Positions 17,454 to 25,383 of a stretch of 64,000 nucleotides of DNA are shown one piece after another. A model generated the notes under the pieces. The model was given only the letters and a program-made list of their open reading frames with translations, did not search any database and was not told the origin of the DNA. A program made the translations under genes and the position numbers. The DNA comes from Dechloromonas sp. (GTDB taxonomy: Bacteria > Pseudomonadota > Gammaproteobacteria > Burkholderiales > Rhodocyclaceae). The stretch spans positions 1-64,000 of the forward strand of contig JAFLDQ010000001.1 in the NCBI GenBank assembly GCA_017302355.1, read 5' to 3'. The stretch's first letter is position 1. Every line of letters starts with the position of its first letter.

Positions 17454-17804
17454 TTGCCGCTGTCCGGCGATGTCACGCAGGCGATCAACCCGTGGTCCTG
17501 GACATTCGGGGCGGCGAGCAGCCAGGCCGGACTGGTCAACAGCAACCTTGGCCGGAGTAGTGACCCCGAACTGGAACAGGAGCTTCTCGACGAGGTGGGT
17601 AGCTACGGGATGCAACTGGGTCGCATCGGCGACGCGCTGGCCGTGCTGATCCGGCGCGTCAAGCTGGACGACCTCGACGCCGGCGAACGCGATGCGCTGA
17701 CCGCCTTGCGCTTGCGGCTCGATGAGGTTGCCAGTCAAGACGCGGCACCGTCCGGTTTCCCAACCGGCAGCGCAGGGGGCGGGTGGCGGAACATGACCCT
17801 CTGA
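17454..17804 (+). CDS. Hypothetical protein, 116 residues
   Basis: I do not recognise the family, but the reading looks coding: an orderly middle (NPWSWTFGAASSQAGLVN) and an amphipathic helical part (ELEQELLDEVGSYGMQLGRIG). The only start is the TTG at 17454, with a weak upstream binding site. The same frame is open back to 17421 and would add SDPFSAWQTVQ, which looks natural, so the true start may have been lost by a small deletion near the FabG stop. It lies 28 bases after FabG and may be co-transcribed with it. Confidence 0.5.
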   Translation: MPLSGDVTQAINPWSWTFGAASSQAGLVNSNLGRSSDPELEQELLDEVGSYGMQLGRIGDALAVLIRRVKLDDLDAGERDALTALRLRLDEVASQDAAPSGFPTGSAGGGWRNMTL

Positions 17805-18004
17805 TCCGGGCGCGGCATTTTCCGATCCGCATGTGGATCTTCCGGACAGCCGGAGCATCCGGCAATCGGCGCCAATGCCGGAACCCGGAGGAGTCCGATC
17901 TTCGGAAAACGAAAGGAACCTGACGGGAGGTACAAAGTCGAAGGCGCATTGGTGCGTCATCGCGGGGGAGTGGCGGAGGTCCGGCTAGAGAAAGGAGGTC
18001 CACC

Positions 18005-19411
18005 ATGAATCAGCAACTGAAGTTGGCGACCGTCGCCGTCGTTTGCAGTCTGATCAGCGGGCATGTGCTGGCTGCCTTGTCGGAGGCCGATCTGGAGCGC
18101 CTCGGCAAGGATCTGACGCCGACCGGCGCCACCCGAGCCGGGAATGCCGACAACACCATTCCGGAGTGGAAGGGCGGCCTCACCGCAGCACCAGCGGGAT
18201 GGAAGCCCGAGCAAGGCTACAGCGATCCCTTCGCCAACGAGAAGCCGCTGTTTACCATTACCGGCGCCAACGCCGACCAGTACAAGGACAAGCTCAGCCC
18301 CGGCCTGCTGGCCTTGCTCGGGAAGTACCCGGACTTCAGGATGCCGGTGTATCCGTCGCATCGCACGGCAGCACTGCCCGAGACAGCCTATTATGTCATC
18401 AGGGCGGAAGGCCCGCGGATCGTCATCAAGGATGGCTGCATCAGCGGCCGCGTCTATTCCAGTGTGCCGTTCTCGGTTCCCGTGACCGGCGAGGAAGCGA
18501 TCCAGAATCACATCCTGCGCCATCTTGGCGGCAGCTACGAGCGGGAAGCAAACTGGCTCGTGGTTCTCTTCAACGGCGAGGTCTACAAGGGTGGCCGCGT
18601 TGACCGCGTCGTCACCGCCGCCAGTCTCCACCCTCCGCAGGGTGGCAACCTTGGGTTGGCCCTGATCGGTCGCTTCACCGCGCCGGCCATGTTCGCAGGA
18701 ACGACCCAACTGGTCCATGAGCCGATCGACCAGGTCTCGGAACAGCGCACGGCATGGATCTACAACGATGGCCAGCGCCGTGTGCGGCGCGCACCGGATC
18801 TCGCCTACGACCATTTCGCCGATGGCAGCAAAGGCTTGCGCACGACCGACCAGTATCAGGCCTACAACGGCGCCACCGACCGCTACAACTGGAAACTGGC
18901 TGGCAAGAAGGAAATGTACGTGCCCTACAACACCTACAGGATCGGTGACAAGAAGATCAAGTACAAGGACATCGTCGATGCGCACACCGTCAGGAGCGAG
19001 CTGATGCGCTACGAGCTGCATCGCGTCTGGGTCGTCGAGGCGACGCTGAAGGATGGCATGCGCCACGTCTACGGCAAGCGCACCTTCTATCTTGACGAGG
19101 ACAGATGGATGGTGCTCGGCGAGGATGTCTACGACACGCGCTGCAATCTCTGGCGCGTCGGCGTGCATGGCTTGCGCCAGAACTACGATGCGCTGGTGCC
19201 CTGGTACGGCGTCCTGATCTGGCACGATCTGACCAACGGCGGCTATCTCGTCGACAACCTGGACAACGAGATCAAGACGCCGATCGTTTTCGGCAGGAAG
19301 GCCAAATGGGCCGACTTCCAGCCGGAACGCCTGAATCGCACCGGCGTCGCCAGTGCTGCCGAGAATCCAGCTACCGGCTTGAAGGTTTCGCACAGCGACC
19401 GGACACGTTGA
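18005..19411 (+). CDS. DUF1329-family exported protein
   Basis: The 468-residue protein has a signal peptide (ATVAVVCSLISGHVLA, cleavage near residue 24) and the DUF1329 pattern: LTPTGATRAGNADNTIPEWKG near the mature N-terminus and repeated beta strands later (RTFYLDEDRWMVLGEDVYD). DUF1329 proteins are predicted outer-membrane-associated, beta-rich and LolB/LolA-like, often next to RND exporters or DUF1302 proteins, which are not present here. A strong site AAAGGAGG lies 7 bases upstream. The 200-base space before it suggests its own promoter. Confidence 0.85.
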   Translation: MNQQLKLATVAVVCSLISGHVLAALSEADLERLGKDLTPTGATRAGNADNTIPEWKGGLTAAPAGWKPEQGYSDPFANEKPLFTITGANADQYKDKLSPGLLALLGKYPDFRMPVYPSHRTAALPETAYYVIRAEGPRIVIKDGCISGRVYSSVPFSVPVTGEEAIQNHILRHLGGSYEREANWLVVLFNGEVYKGGRVDRVVTAASLHPPQGGNLGLALIGRFTAPAMFAGTTQLVHEPIDQVSEQRTAWIYNDGQRRVRRAPDLAYDHFADGSKGLRTTDQYQAYNGATDRYNWKLAGKKEMYVPYNTYRIGDKKIKYKDIVDAHTVRSELMRYELHRVWVVEATLKDGMRHVYGKRTFYLDEDRWMVLGEDVYDTRCNLWRVGVHGLRQNYDALVPWYGVLIWHDLTNGGYLVDNLDNEIKTPIVFGRKAKWADFQPERLNRTGVASAAENPATGLKVSHSDRTR

Positions 19412-19777
19412 CGCCCCCTTTCATGAATTTCACCTGGGGTTATTGCGGTACGCGTAAGGCTCCGGGAGCAAGGATCGGCGGAACAAGTTCATGAGTCGAA
19501 GGCCCTGACTGCGGGTTCCTGGGCAGCAAGTCCGGGCGGGCGGAATTCCCGCCCGATGTGCTGGGGAAGGCCACGGCACGGTAAATGGCCGCCGGTGGCT
19601 GGGCGCGACTGCCGGCGCCGGTCCGTGCCGGAGCGGTCTGCCAGTCGAAACGAACGGGCGCCCGGGGGACGACGGAAGTGCGGTCCGCCAGCCGGCTGAT
19701 GGTATGCTTCGTCCGCGGCCCCTCGGCGCCCCCCGTCGAAAACTCGAGGGTTCGGTCCCCGATCACACTGGAAGCTG
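19412..19777. other. Intergenic stretch with a GC-rich inverted repeat
   Basis: No convincing gene is present. CGGGCGGG (19533-19540) and CCCGCCCG (19548-19555) form a perfect 8-base-pair stem with a 7-base loop but no T-run, so it could at most weaken transcription. The rest probably includes the promoter of the metal exporter. Confidence 0.4.
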
Positions 19778-20731
19778 ATGATGCACACACACGACTTGTC
19801 TGCCTGGAAGCACGACCACGTCTTCGACACGGGCAATCCCGCCGCCGAGAAGGGCACGCGGCTGGTGATGTGGATCACCCTGGTGACGATGGTGATCGAG
19901 ATCGTTGCCGGCTACGTGTTCAATTCGATGGCGCTTCTGGCGGATGGCTGGCACATGAGCTCGCACGCCCTCGCCATCGGCCTGTCGGCATTCGCCTATG
20001 CCGCCGCCCGCCGTTATTCGAGCGACCCGCGCTTTGCTTTCGGCACGTGGAAAATCGAGATCCTCTCGGGCTATACGAGCGCGCTCTTCCTGGTCGGCGT
20101 CGCGGGGTCGATGCTATTCCAGTCGGTCGAAAGGATCCTTGCGCCGCAACCGATCCACTATGGCCAAGCGCTCGTCGTCGCGGCGATCGGCCTGGCGGTC
20201 AACGTCGTCTGCGCCATGATCCTCGGCAAGGCGCACGATCACCATGACCACGGCCACGGGCACGACCATCACGCGGGCCACGATCACCATCACCACGGCG
20301 ACCTCAACCTGAAGTCCGCCTACGTGCATGTCGTCGCCGACGCGGCGACTTCGGTCCTGGCGATCGCCGCGCTTGCCGGCGGCTGGTTCTACGGCTGGTC
20401 CTGGCTGGATCCGGTCATGGGCATTGTCGGCGCCTTTCTCGTCGGCGTCTGGGCGAAGAACCTGATGATCGACACCGGCAAGGTCCTGCTCGACCGCGAG
20501 ATGGATCATCCCGTGGTGTCCGAGATCCGGGAGGCGGTCGAAGCCGGGCCGGAGATCAGCGGGACGCGCTGTACCGACCTGCACGTCTGGCGCGTCGGCA
20601 AGGGATCCTACGCCTGCGCGATCAGCCTCGTCACCCACGATCCGGCGCTGACGGCGGCGCGGGTCCGCGAGCAGTTGGCGGTTCACGAGGAAATCGTGCA
20701 CGTGACGGTCGAGATTCACCAGTGCGGCTGA
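19778..20731 (+). CDS. dmeF: Cation diffusion facilitator, DmeF-type Co2+/Ni2+ exporter
   Basis: The 317-residue inner-membrane CDF protein has six predicted helices and a cytosolic C-terminal domain. The metal-site motifs are LLADGWHMSSHA (helix 2) and HVVADAATS (helix 5), and a His-rich loop lies at residues 153-173 between helices 4 and 5. The block RFAFGTWKIEILSGY is characteristic of the DmeF branch, which exports cobalt and nickel. An ATG three bases further in (19781) is an equally possible start. No regulator is adjacent. Confidence 0.85.
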   Translation: MMHTHDLSAWKHDHVFDTGNPAAEKGTRLVMWITLVTMVIEIVAGYVFNSMALLADGWHMSSHALAIGLSAFAYAAARRYSSDPRFAFGTWKIEILSGYTSALFLVGVAGSMLFQSVERILAPQPIHYGQALVVAAIGLAVNVVCAMILGKAHDHHDHGHGHDHHAGHDHHHHGDLNLKSAYVHVVADAATSVLAIAALAGGWFYGWSWLDPVMGIVGAFLVGVWAKNLMIDTGKVLLDREMDHPVVSEIREAVEAGPEISGTRCTDLHVWRVGKGSYACAISLVTHDPALTAARVREQLAVHEEIVHVTVEIHQCG

Positions 20732-20839
20732 CCGGCGCGCCAACGTCCTGATTGCCGGGCGAGGGGACGCCACTTCCGCGCCGCCGGCGTTTTCTGCCAG
20801 AATTCGTCTCTCGAAGAACACGACGCCTCCGGATCTCCC

Positions 20840-21778
20840 ATGACCCACAAAGTTTTTGTCGACGGCCAGGAAGGCACGACCGGCCTGCAGATCAACGAAT
20901 ACCTCGGCAAGCGCCCCGACATCGAGCTGCTGAAGATCGATTCCGGAAAGCGCAAGGATCTCGCCGAGAGGAAGCGCCTGATCAACGCTTCCGATGTTAC
21001 ATTCCTCTGCCTGCCGGACGATGCGGCCAGGGAATCGGTGACCCTGGTCGACAACCCGGACACCTGCATCATCGACGCCTCGACCGCGCACCGCGTCCAT
21101 CCGGCGTGGACCTTCGGCCTGCCCGAACTCGCGCCAGATCAGCGCGCGAAGATCCGCGCCAGCAAGCGCATCGCCAACCCCGGCTGCCACGCCTCCGCCT
21201 TCATCCTGGCGCTCAGGCCGCTGGTCGCCAGCGGCCTTGTCGCGGTCGACACGCAAATGGCGGCCAATTCCATCACCGGCTATTCCGGCGGTGGCAAGTC
21301 GATGATCGCGCACTACGAAAGCCCGGCCCGCATCGACACGCCGCGCCCCTACGCGCTCGCCCTCACGCACAAGCACCTGCCGGAAATGCAGGCCTACACC
21401 GGGTTGACCGCGGCGCCCATCTTCCAGCCCATCGTCGGGCCGTTCTACAAGGGCCTCGCCGTCAGCGTCTTCCTGCACCCGCGGCAATTCACCCGCAAGG
21501 CCGGCCCGGCCGGCGTGCGGAAGCTGCTGGCCGACTACTACGCCGGCGAACCCTTCATCCGCGTGGCCCCGCTCGATCTCGAGGCCAACACCGAGGGCGG
21601 CTTCTTCGATGTCCAGGGCAGCAACGACAGCAACCGCGTCGACCTTTTCGTCTTCGGCAACGACGAACGGATGCTCGTCGTCGGCCGCCTCGACAACCTG
21701 GGCAAGGGCGCCTCGGGCGCCGCCGTGCAGGCGATGAACGTTCATCTCGGGGTCGCGGAGAGCCTCGGCCTGGTCTGA
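20840..21778 (+). CDS. argC: N-acetyl-gamma-glutamyl-phosphate reductase (type 2)
   Basis: The 312-residue enzyme reduces N-acetylglutamyl phosphate to the semialdehyde in arginine synthesis. It carries the NADP-binding region [12 protein letters not shown] and the catalytic Cys116 in [12 protein letters not shown]. The length and motifs fit the shorter type 2 ArgC. It is not next to other arginine genes. A diverged copy of its last ~20 codons occurs at 23237-23296. Confidence 0.93.
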   Translation: MTHKVFVDGQEGTTGLQINEYLGKRPDIELLKIDSGKRKDLAERKRLINASDVTFLCLPDDAARESVTLVDNPDTCIIDASTAHRVHPAWTFGLPELAPDQRAKIRASKRIANPGCHASAFILALRPLVASGLVAVDTQMAANSITGYSGGGKSMIAHYESPARIDTPRPYALALTHKHLPEMQAYTGLTAAPIFQPIVGPFYKGLAVSVFLHPRQFTRKAGPAGVRKLLADYYAGEPFIRVAPLDLEANTEGGFFDVQGSNDSNRVDLFVFGNDERMLVVGRLDNLGKGASGAAVQAMNVHLGVAESLGLV

Positions 21779-21879
21779 GCGTTCTCCCGTTCCAGGGACC
21801 AGGCCGGCCGGGAAGGCGGGCCGGGCGACCCGGCGCGATTCACGAAGTTCCAAATTCCGATTCAGGAGATCTGTCGATC

Positions 21880-22329
21880 ATGACGAAGAAAGCACACAAA
21901 CGTTCCAACCCCGCGAAAGAGGTCACCAAGCGGATCGAGAAAAAGGGCTCGGCGAGGAGTCCGGGGAACGCTCCGAGCATCCCGGACCTGACCGCTGCGC
22001 TGGCCGCTGCCATGGCAGAGTTGAAGGCGGCGCAGATCTCCCGGCTCCTGGGCAATGCAACGGTGGCAGCCCTTCCCGGGGAAAGCGTTGCCGGCCAAGC
22101 CAAGGCAGGCAAGAAGAAAGCCGGGAAGGCGCGGGAAGAAGCCCGGAAGCAGGACAGGCGGAGCGGCAGGCAAGCCGAAAGGGAAACCCGGCGGGCCGCG
22201 AAGCAAGCGCGGAGGGAGGCGCGGCAAGCGGGAAAGCAGTCCGGGAAGGAAGCCAGGGAGGCGAGACCGGAGAGCTACGCGGATGCGCAGGTCCGCCATT
22301 CCCGCGGGGGTCTGCGCGCCGCCGCCTGA
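21880..22329 (+). CDS. Very basic Lys/Arg-rich small protein
   Basis: The 149-residue protein is not recognised. A site CAGGAG lies 11 bases upstream of the ATG. After a Lys-rich start there is a short helical part (PDLTAALAAAMAELKAAQISRLLG), and residues ~70-125 are an almost uninterrupted Lys/Arg/Glu/Ala helix (REARQAGKQSGKEAREARP). It resembles histone-H1-like or ribosome-associated basic proteins in composition, but I assign no function. It lies 101 bases after argC and close to the HU-like gene on the other strand. Confidence 0.5.
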   Translation: MTKKAHKRSNPAKEVTKRIEKKGSARSPGNAPSIPDLTAALAAAMAELKAAQISRLLGNATVAALPGESVAGQAKAGKKKAGKAREEARKQDRRSGRQAERETRRAAKQARREARQAGKQSGKEAREARPESYADAQVRHSRGGLRAAA

Positions 22330-22533
22330 GACCCGGAAGCGGGTTGCCGCCCCCCGGCGGCGCTTTCCGGTACGCGCGATGCCCGCCAGCCTGGCACCGC
22401 TGGCCGCTGGCGACGGAGCCTGAGCAAGCATCGGTCATGGTCCGTCGCGTTGTTGTTGGACCCGGCCGGCCGGTGAATGCCGGCTGACCCGATCCCCCGG
22501 ACTGCTGCATGGCGCGGATGCCGCGTTGCGTAC

Positions 22534-22561
22534 AAAAAGAGAGCGGCCCGCAGGCCGCTCT
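22534..22561 (-). terminator. Rho-independent terminator of the HU-like gene
   Basis: On the minus strand a 9-base-pair stem AGAGCGGCC / GGCCGCTCT with a 4-base loop is followed by CTTTTT. It starts 25 bases after the HU stop codon. Confidence 0.9.
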
Positions 22562-22586
22562 TCTCTGACCGATCGCCCGGTCGGTT

Positions 22587-22952
22587 CTACTTGGCGGCGG
22601 GTTCCGCGGCGGCGGGCTTGGCGGCGGCGGGCTTGGCGGCGGCGGGCTTTTCGGTCTCCTTCTCCTCCTCGGCCTTCTTGCTCACCAGGACCGCCTTCAG
22701 GATGTCTCCGCCCGAGAGCTTGGAAAACTTGGCCGCTGCCTTCTTGAGTTTTTCGCCGCTGGCCATGTCACGGCCTTCGCGGGCCACACGCATGACCGAC
22801 TTGAAGGTGTCGAAGCCGATCAGCGCGACAGACTCGCCCTTGGTAATTGCCGCGGTGATGATATCGACCAGGCCATCGATCGCACTCGCAGCCTGCGCCT
22901 TCGACAGTTCTGCACGTGCGGATAGCGCTTCAATCAGTTCGGCCTTGTTCAT
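22587..22952 (-). CDS. HU-family DNA-binding protein with Ala/Lys/Pro tail
   Basis: The 121-residue protein has an HU/IHF-like core at residues 1-90 (MNKAELIEALSARAELSKAQ, then LIGFDTFKSVMRVAREGRDM) followed by a charged linker and a tail of three exact KPAAA units (102-116) plus EPAAK. The DNA-kinking RNP motif of HU arms is replaced by RDM, so the intercalating proline is missing. A strong AGGAGGAG site precedes the ATG. TTAATC (23016-23021) and TATAGA (22993-22998), 17 bases apart on the minus strand, could be its promoter. It probably compacts or tunes nucleoid DNA, as H1-like tails do. Confidence 0.88.
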   Translation of the reverse strand: MNKAELIEALSARAELSKAQAASAIDGLVDIITAAITKGESVALIGFDTFKSVMRVAREGRDMASGEKLKKAAAKFSKLSGGDILKAVLVSKKAEEEKETEKPAAAKPAAAKPAAAEPAAK

Positions 22953-23389
22953 CGGTACTCCTCCTCTTGTGGTTGAAAGCGCGATTCTGCCATCTATATG
23001 CCGCTGGCTACAACAGATTAATGGAATCGATCAGGTCCGCTGGAGGCAGGCCGTTCACGCCGGCAACCCGACCGGCAGACTCACATCGCTACAAGAGGTC
23101 AGTCATGAAGATCATGGTCACCGTGATGCGTTCTCTACCCGGAATTGTCGCAGCCGCGGCCCTCGCCTTCGTCGCCTTCTTTGATGTCCATTGCCGCCGA
23201 TGATCCGCTTCTCAATTTGTCGGACGACACGGAAGTGCCGCCGTGCAGGCGATCAATGTCCATCCCGGCGTCGAGGAGAGCCTCGGGCCGGTGTGATCGT
23301 TCGCGATGTCGGGAGTTGTGGCGCTGCCGTTCGGCGGAATATTTCCTTGCTGCGAAACTACGCGAGGTCGGAACTGTCGAGGTTGCCTA
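22953..23389. other. Intergenic region with gene debris
   Basis: Apart from the HU promoter area, this stretch holds a 33-codon frame at 23105-23203 that starts with an apparent signal peptide (MRSLPGIVAAAALAFVAFF) behind a weak binding site and then stops, like the front end of a lost exported protein. It also holds the argC end copy listed separately. No intact gene is visible. Confidence 0.45.
23237..23296 (+). pseudogene. Remnant copy of the 3' end of argC
   Basis: This segment reads AAVQAINVHPGVEESLGPV-stop, against [23 protein letters not shown] at the end of argC (21778). About 50 of 60 bases match, and the reading frame and stop position are the same, with some similarity continuing past the stop (TGATCGTT versus TGAGCGTT). 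Nothing upstream matches argC, so this is a short duplicated or left-over fragment. Confidence 0.7.
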
Positions 23390-23665
23390 CTATCCTGTAA
23401 CGGCATTGCCCGCCGTCATTCGGCAACCAGTTCCGGGCTGTTCGCATTCCACGGTTCGAATGGTGGCGTGCAAGGCAACTTTCTGGCCGGCAGTCATCAT
23501 TCGCTCGCGGGCGCGCCATTCGAAATGAACGTCTTTCGACGGTACGCCCGCCCTGTTCAGGGCTATCGCCAACAGGCGCAGATCGGAGTCCTCGACAATG
23601 CGACCGTCGCTCAACGTGGCGACATACAAATCGCCAATGGTGCCAACAACTGCCCAAATGCTCAT
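23390..23665 (-). CDS. Hypothetical protein, 91 residues
   Basis: The start at 23665 is supported by an AGGAGGA site 6 bases upstream. The sequence (MSIWAVVGTIGDLYVATLSD then RLLAIALNRAGVPSKDVHFEW) looks like a small mixed alpha/beta cytosolic protein. I do not recognise the family. It follows the 79-residue gene at 23757-23996 in the same direction with a 91-base gap, so the two and the phasin-like gene may be expressed together. Confidence 0.55.
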   Translation of the reverse strand: MSIWAVVGTIGDLYVATLSDGRIVEDSDLRLLAIALNRAGVPSKDVHFEWRARERMMTAGQKVALHATIRTVECEQPGTGCRMTAGNAVTG

Positions 23666-23756
23666 TCCAGTTCCTCCTGCCAGCCTTGACGCGAGTAATA
23701 GCCCCGGACCCGACACACCGCTGGGCTGCGTCGGTCCGGAAGCAACGGACCTGAAA

Positions 23757-23996
23757 TCAGTAACTCCTGAGCCGGTGGACGATGTAGTTCATGTCATCCC
23801 GACAGGTGTACAGCATCGCGTTGCTGATCTCGCTGTAACTGCGGTGCCGAATCAGTTGCTCAAACAGGTGATTGAACACTGCCCGTTCTATCCGCCCCCA
23901 GGCGCGGACGCTATCCGACGGGAATACGCGACTGGCCCGTTGAACGAACTGCTCGTGGTTTTCATTGCAGTCTCCACCACTGGTTTCATAAGCCAT
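23757..23996 (-). CDS. Hypothetical protein, 79 residues
   Basis: The start at 23996 has AAGGAG 7 bases upstream. The product is predicted to be mostly helical and cytosolic (ERAVFNHLFEQLIRHRSYSE, then CRDDMNYIVHRLRSY). The family is not recognised. It lies between a phasin-like gene and another unknown small gene, all on the minus strand. Confidence 0.55.
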   Translation of the reverse strand: MAYETSGGDCNENHEQFVQRASRVFPSDSVRAWGRIERAVFNHLFEQLIRHRSYSEISNAMLYTCRDDMNYIVHRLRSY

Positions 23997-24132
23997 GAAA
24001 CTCTCCTTGTAGAGGTTTTGTCCCCTTTGCGGGGACGAGCATCCTCGTCTGATGAAATCGCTGTTGGGGTCGGGGTGGGCCATTGCTCACCCATGGCATG
24101 GTTGCGCCACAGCGTGATCCGTTACGATCAGG

Positions 24133-24558
24133 TCACGCCGCAGCCGACTGGCGCAGGGGAATGGTCTTGCCGCCTCGTTGGCTGGAGGCACCGATCGGTT
24201 GCCTGGCGGCCACTTGCCCGCTGACGGAGTCTGACCATATCTCCTGCGTGTCGATGGCAATTTTCTGCAGCAACCGGAACGACCTCATCTGGTAGTCGAT
24301 GGCGGAAACGAACGTATCGCGAAACAGTGCGTTTGCGCCTTCGATTCCGTTGTGAACTGCGCTTGGCCATTGCTCCGCTGCATGCAATTCGCCCGCCTGG
24401 TCCAGGGCCACCCGCAACTGCCTGCAATTGCGGTTGAAGAATTCTTCGGCGCATTCCAGTTGGAAGCAGATCAGTTCCTCGGAACCCGCCAGGCTGGCGG
24501 AACAGAGCTTGCGTGCCGAATCGGCAACCTGCGTGAAGCTGTCAAATTTGTGGTTCAT
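24133..24558 (-). CDS. Phasin-like granule-associated protein
   Basis: The 141-residue all-helical protein has the phasin-style layout: an N-terminal MNHKFDSFTQVADSARKLC and amphipathic helices through residue ~110 (VSAIDYQMRSFRLLQKIAID), then a short polar tail. Phasins coat polyhydroxyalkanoate granules. The assignment rests on general pattern only, since no strict motif exists. It is followed on the same strand by two unknown small genes and has no adjacent PHA synthase. Confidence 0.5.
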   Translation of the reverse strand: MNHKFDSFTQVADSARKLCSASLAGSEELICFQLECAEEFFNRNCRQLRVALDQAGELHAAEQWPSAVHNGIEGANALFRDTFVSAIDYQMRSFRLLQKIAIDTQEIWSDSVSGQVAARQPIGASSQRGGKTIPLRQSAAA

Positions 24559-24723
24559 GGTGTCTATCTCGCAGAATGGGTGGGGTCAAATGATTGGATC
24601 GATCCTGCTGATCCGGTTCAAATGCTCCCTCATTCGATTCCGCCGCGAAAGCGGTCAACGGCGGAACTTGCGTAAGCACCACGCGCTTCGCATGTAGGAA
24701 AATCCCTACATGGCCGGCACCGA

Positions 24724-25383
24724 TTACTGCGCGATCTTGTGCTTCAGAACGTAGCGGGTGATGTCGGCGTTATGCCGGAGCCCGAGCTTTTCCAGAATGC
24801 GCGCCCGGTAGGTGCTGACCGTCTTGGGACTGAGGTGGAGGCACTCGGCAATTTCGGTCAGCGACAAACCCTGGCTCAGCATGCGCATGACTTCGAACTC
24901 ACGCGCGGAAAGGGCATCATGGAGAAGCTTCCTGGCCGAGAGCACCGTTCCGTTCAACAACTTTTCAGCCAGCATCGGGCTCAAATAGCGCTCGCCCGCG
25001 CTGGCGCGACGAATTGCGGCGAGGATTTCGTCGGGCGCGCTATCCTTCGGCAGATAGCCGACGGCGCCGGCGTCGAGCGCCGCCAATGCATAATCGTCCT
25101 CGGCATACATACTGAAAACCAGGACCGGCAATTGTGGACAATTGCGTTTGACCTGCTTGAGCACCTCGATCCCGTTCATGTCGGGCAAGCCGATGTCGAG
25201 CAGTAGCAAGTCCCAGTGCTCGTCCTTGATCCTGGCCAGCGCTTCCGCCCCGGTTCGTGCCTCGCCGCCAATTTCGAATCCGCCGACGCTGCCAAGAAAC
25301 TGTCTCAAGCCGCCGCCGACGACGGCATGGTCGTCGACGATAAGAATTCGAACCGTGCCCCCGCATTCCTTGTCTTGAGTCAC
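24724..25383 (-). CDS. NarL/FixJ-family response regulator
   Basis: The 219-residue protein has an N-terminal receiver domain with acidic pocket VDDHA and phosphoacceptor Asp63 (LLLLDIGLPDMNG), and a C-terminal LuxR-type helix-turn-helix at about 155-210 (LSAREFEVMRMLSQGLSLTE). It overlaps the end of the histidine kinase gene by 4 bases, so it is that kinase's partner. The target promoters cannot be told from this window. Confidence 0.92.
   Translation of the reverse strand: MTQDKECGGTVRILIVDDHAVVGGGLRQFLGSVGGFEIGGEARTGAEALARIKDEHWDLLLLDIGLPDMNGIEVLKQVKRNCPQLPVLVFSMYAEDDYALAALDAGAVGYLPKDSAPDEILAAIRRASAGERYLSPMLAEKLLNGTVLSARKLLHDALSAREFEVMRMLSQGLSLTEIAECLHLSPKTVSTYRARILEKLGLRHNADITRYVLKHKIAQ

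Noticed and set aside
22605..22650. Tandem 15-base GC-rich repeat that could be a CRISPR-like or variable repeat array
   Set aside because: It simply encodes the KPAAA units of the HU-like protein tail and has no spacers.
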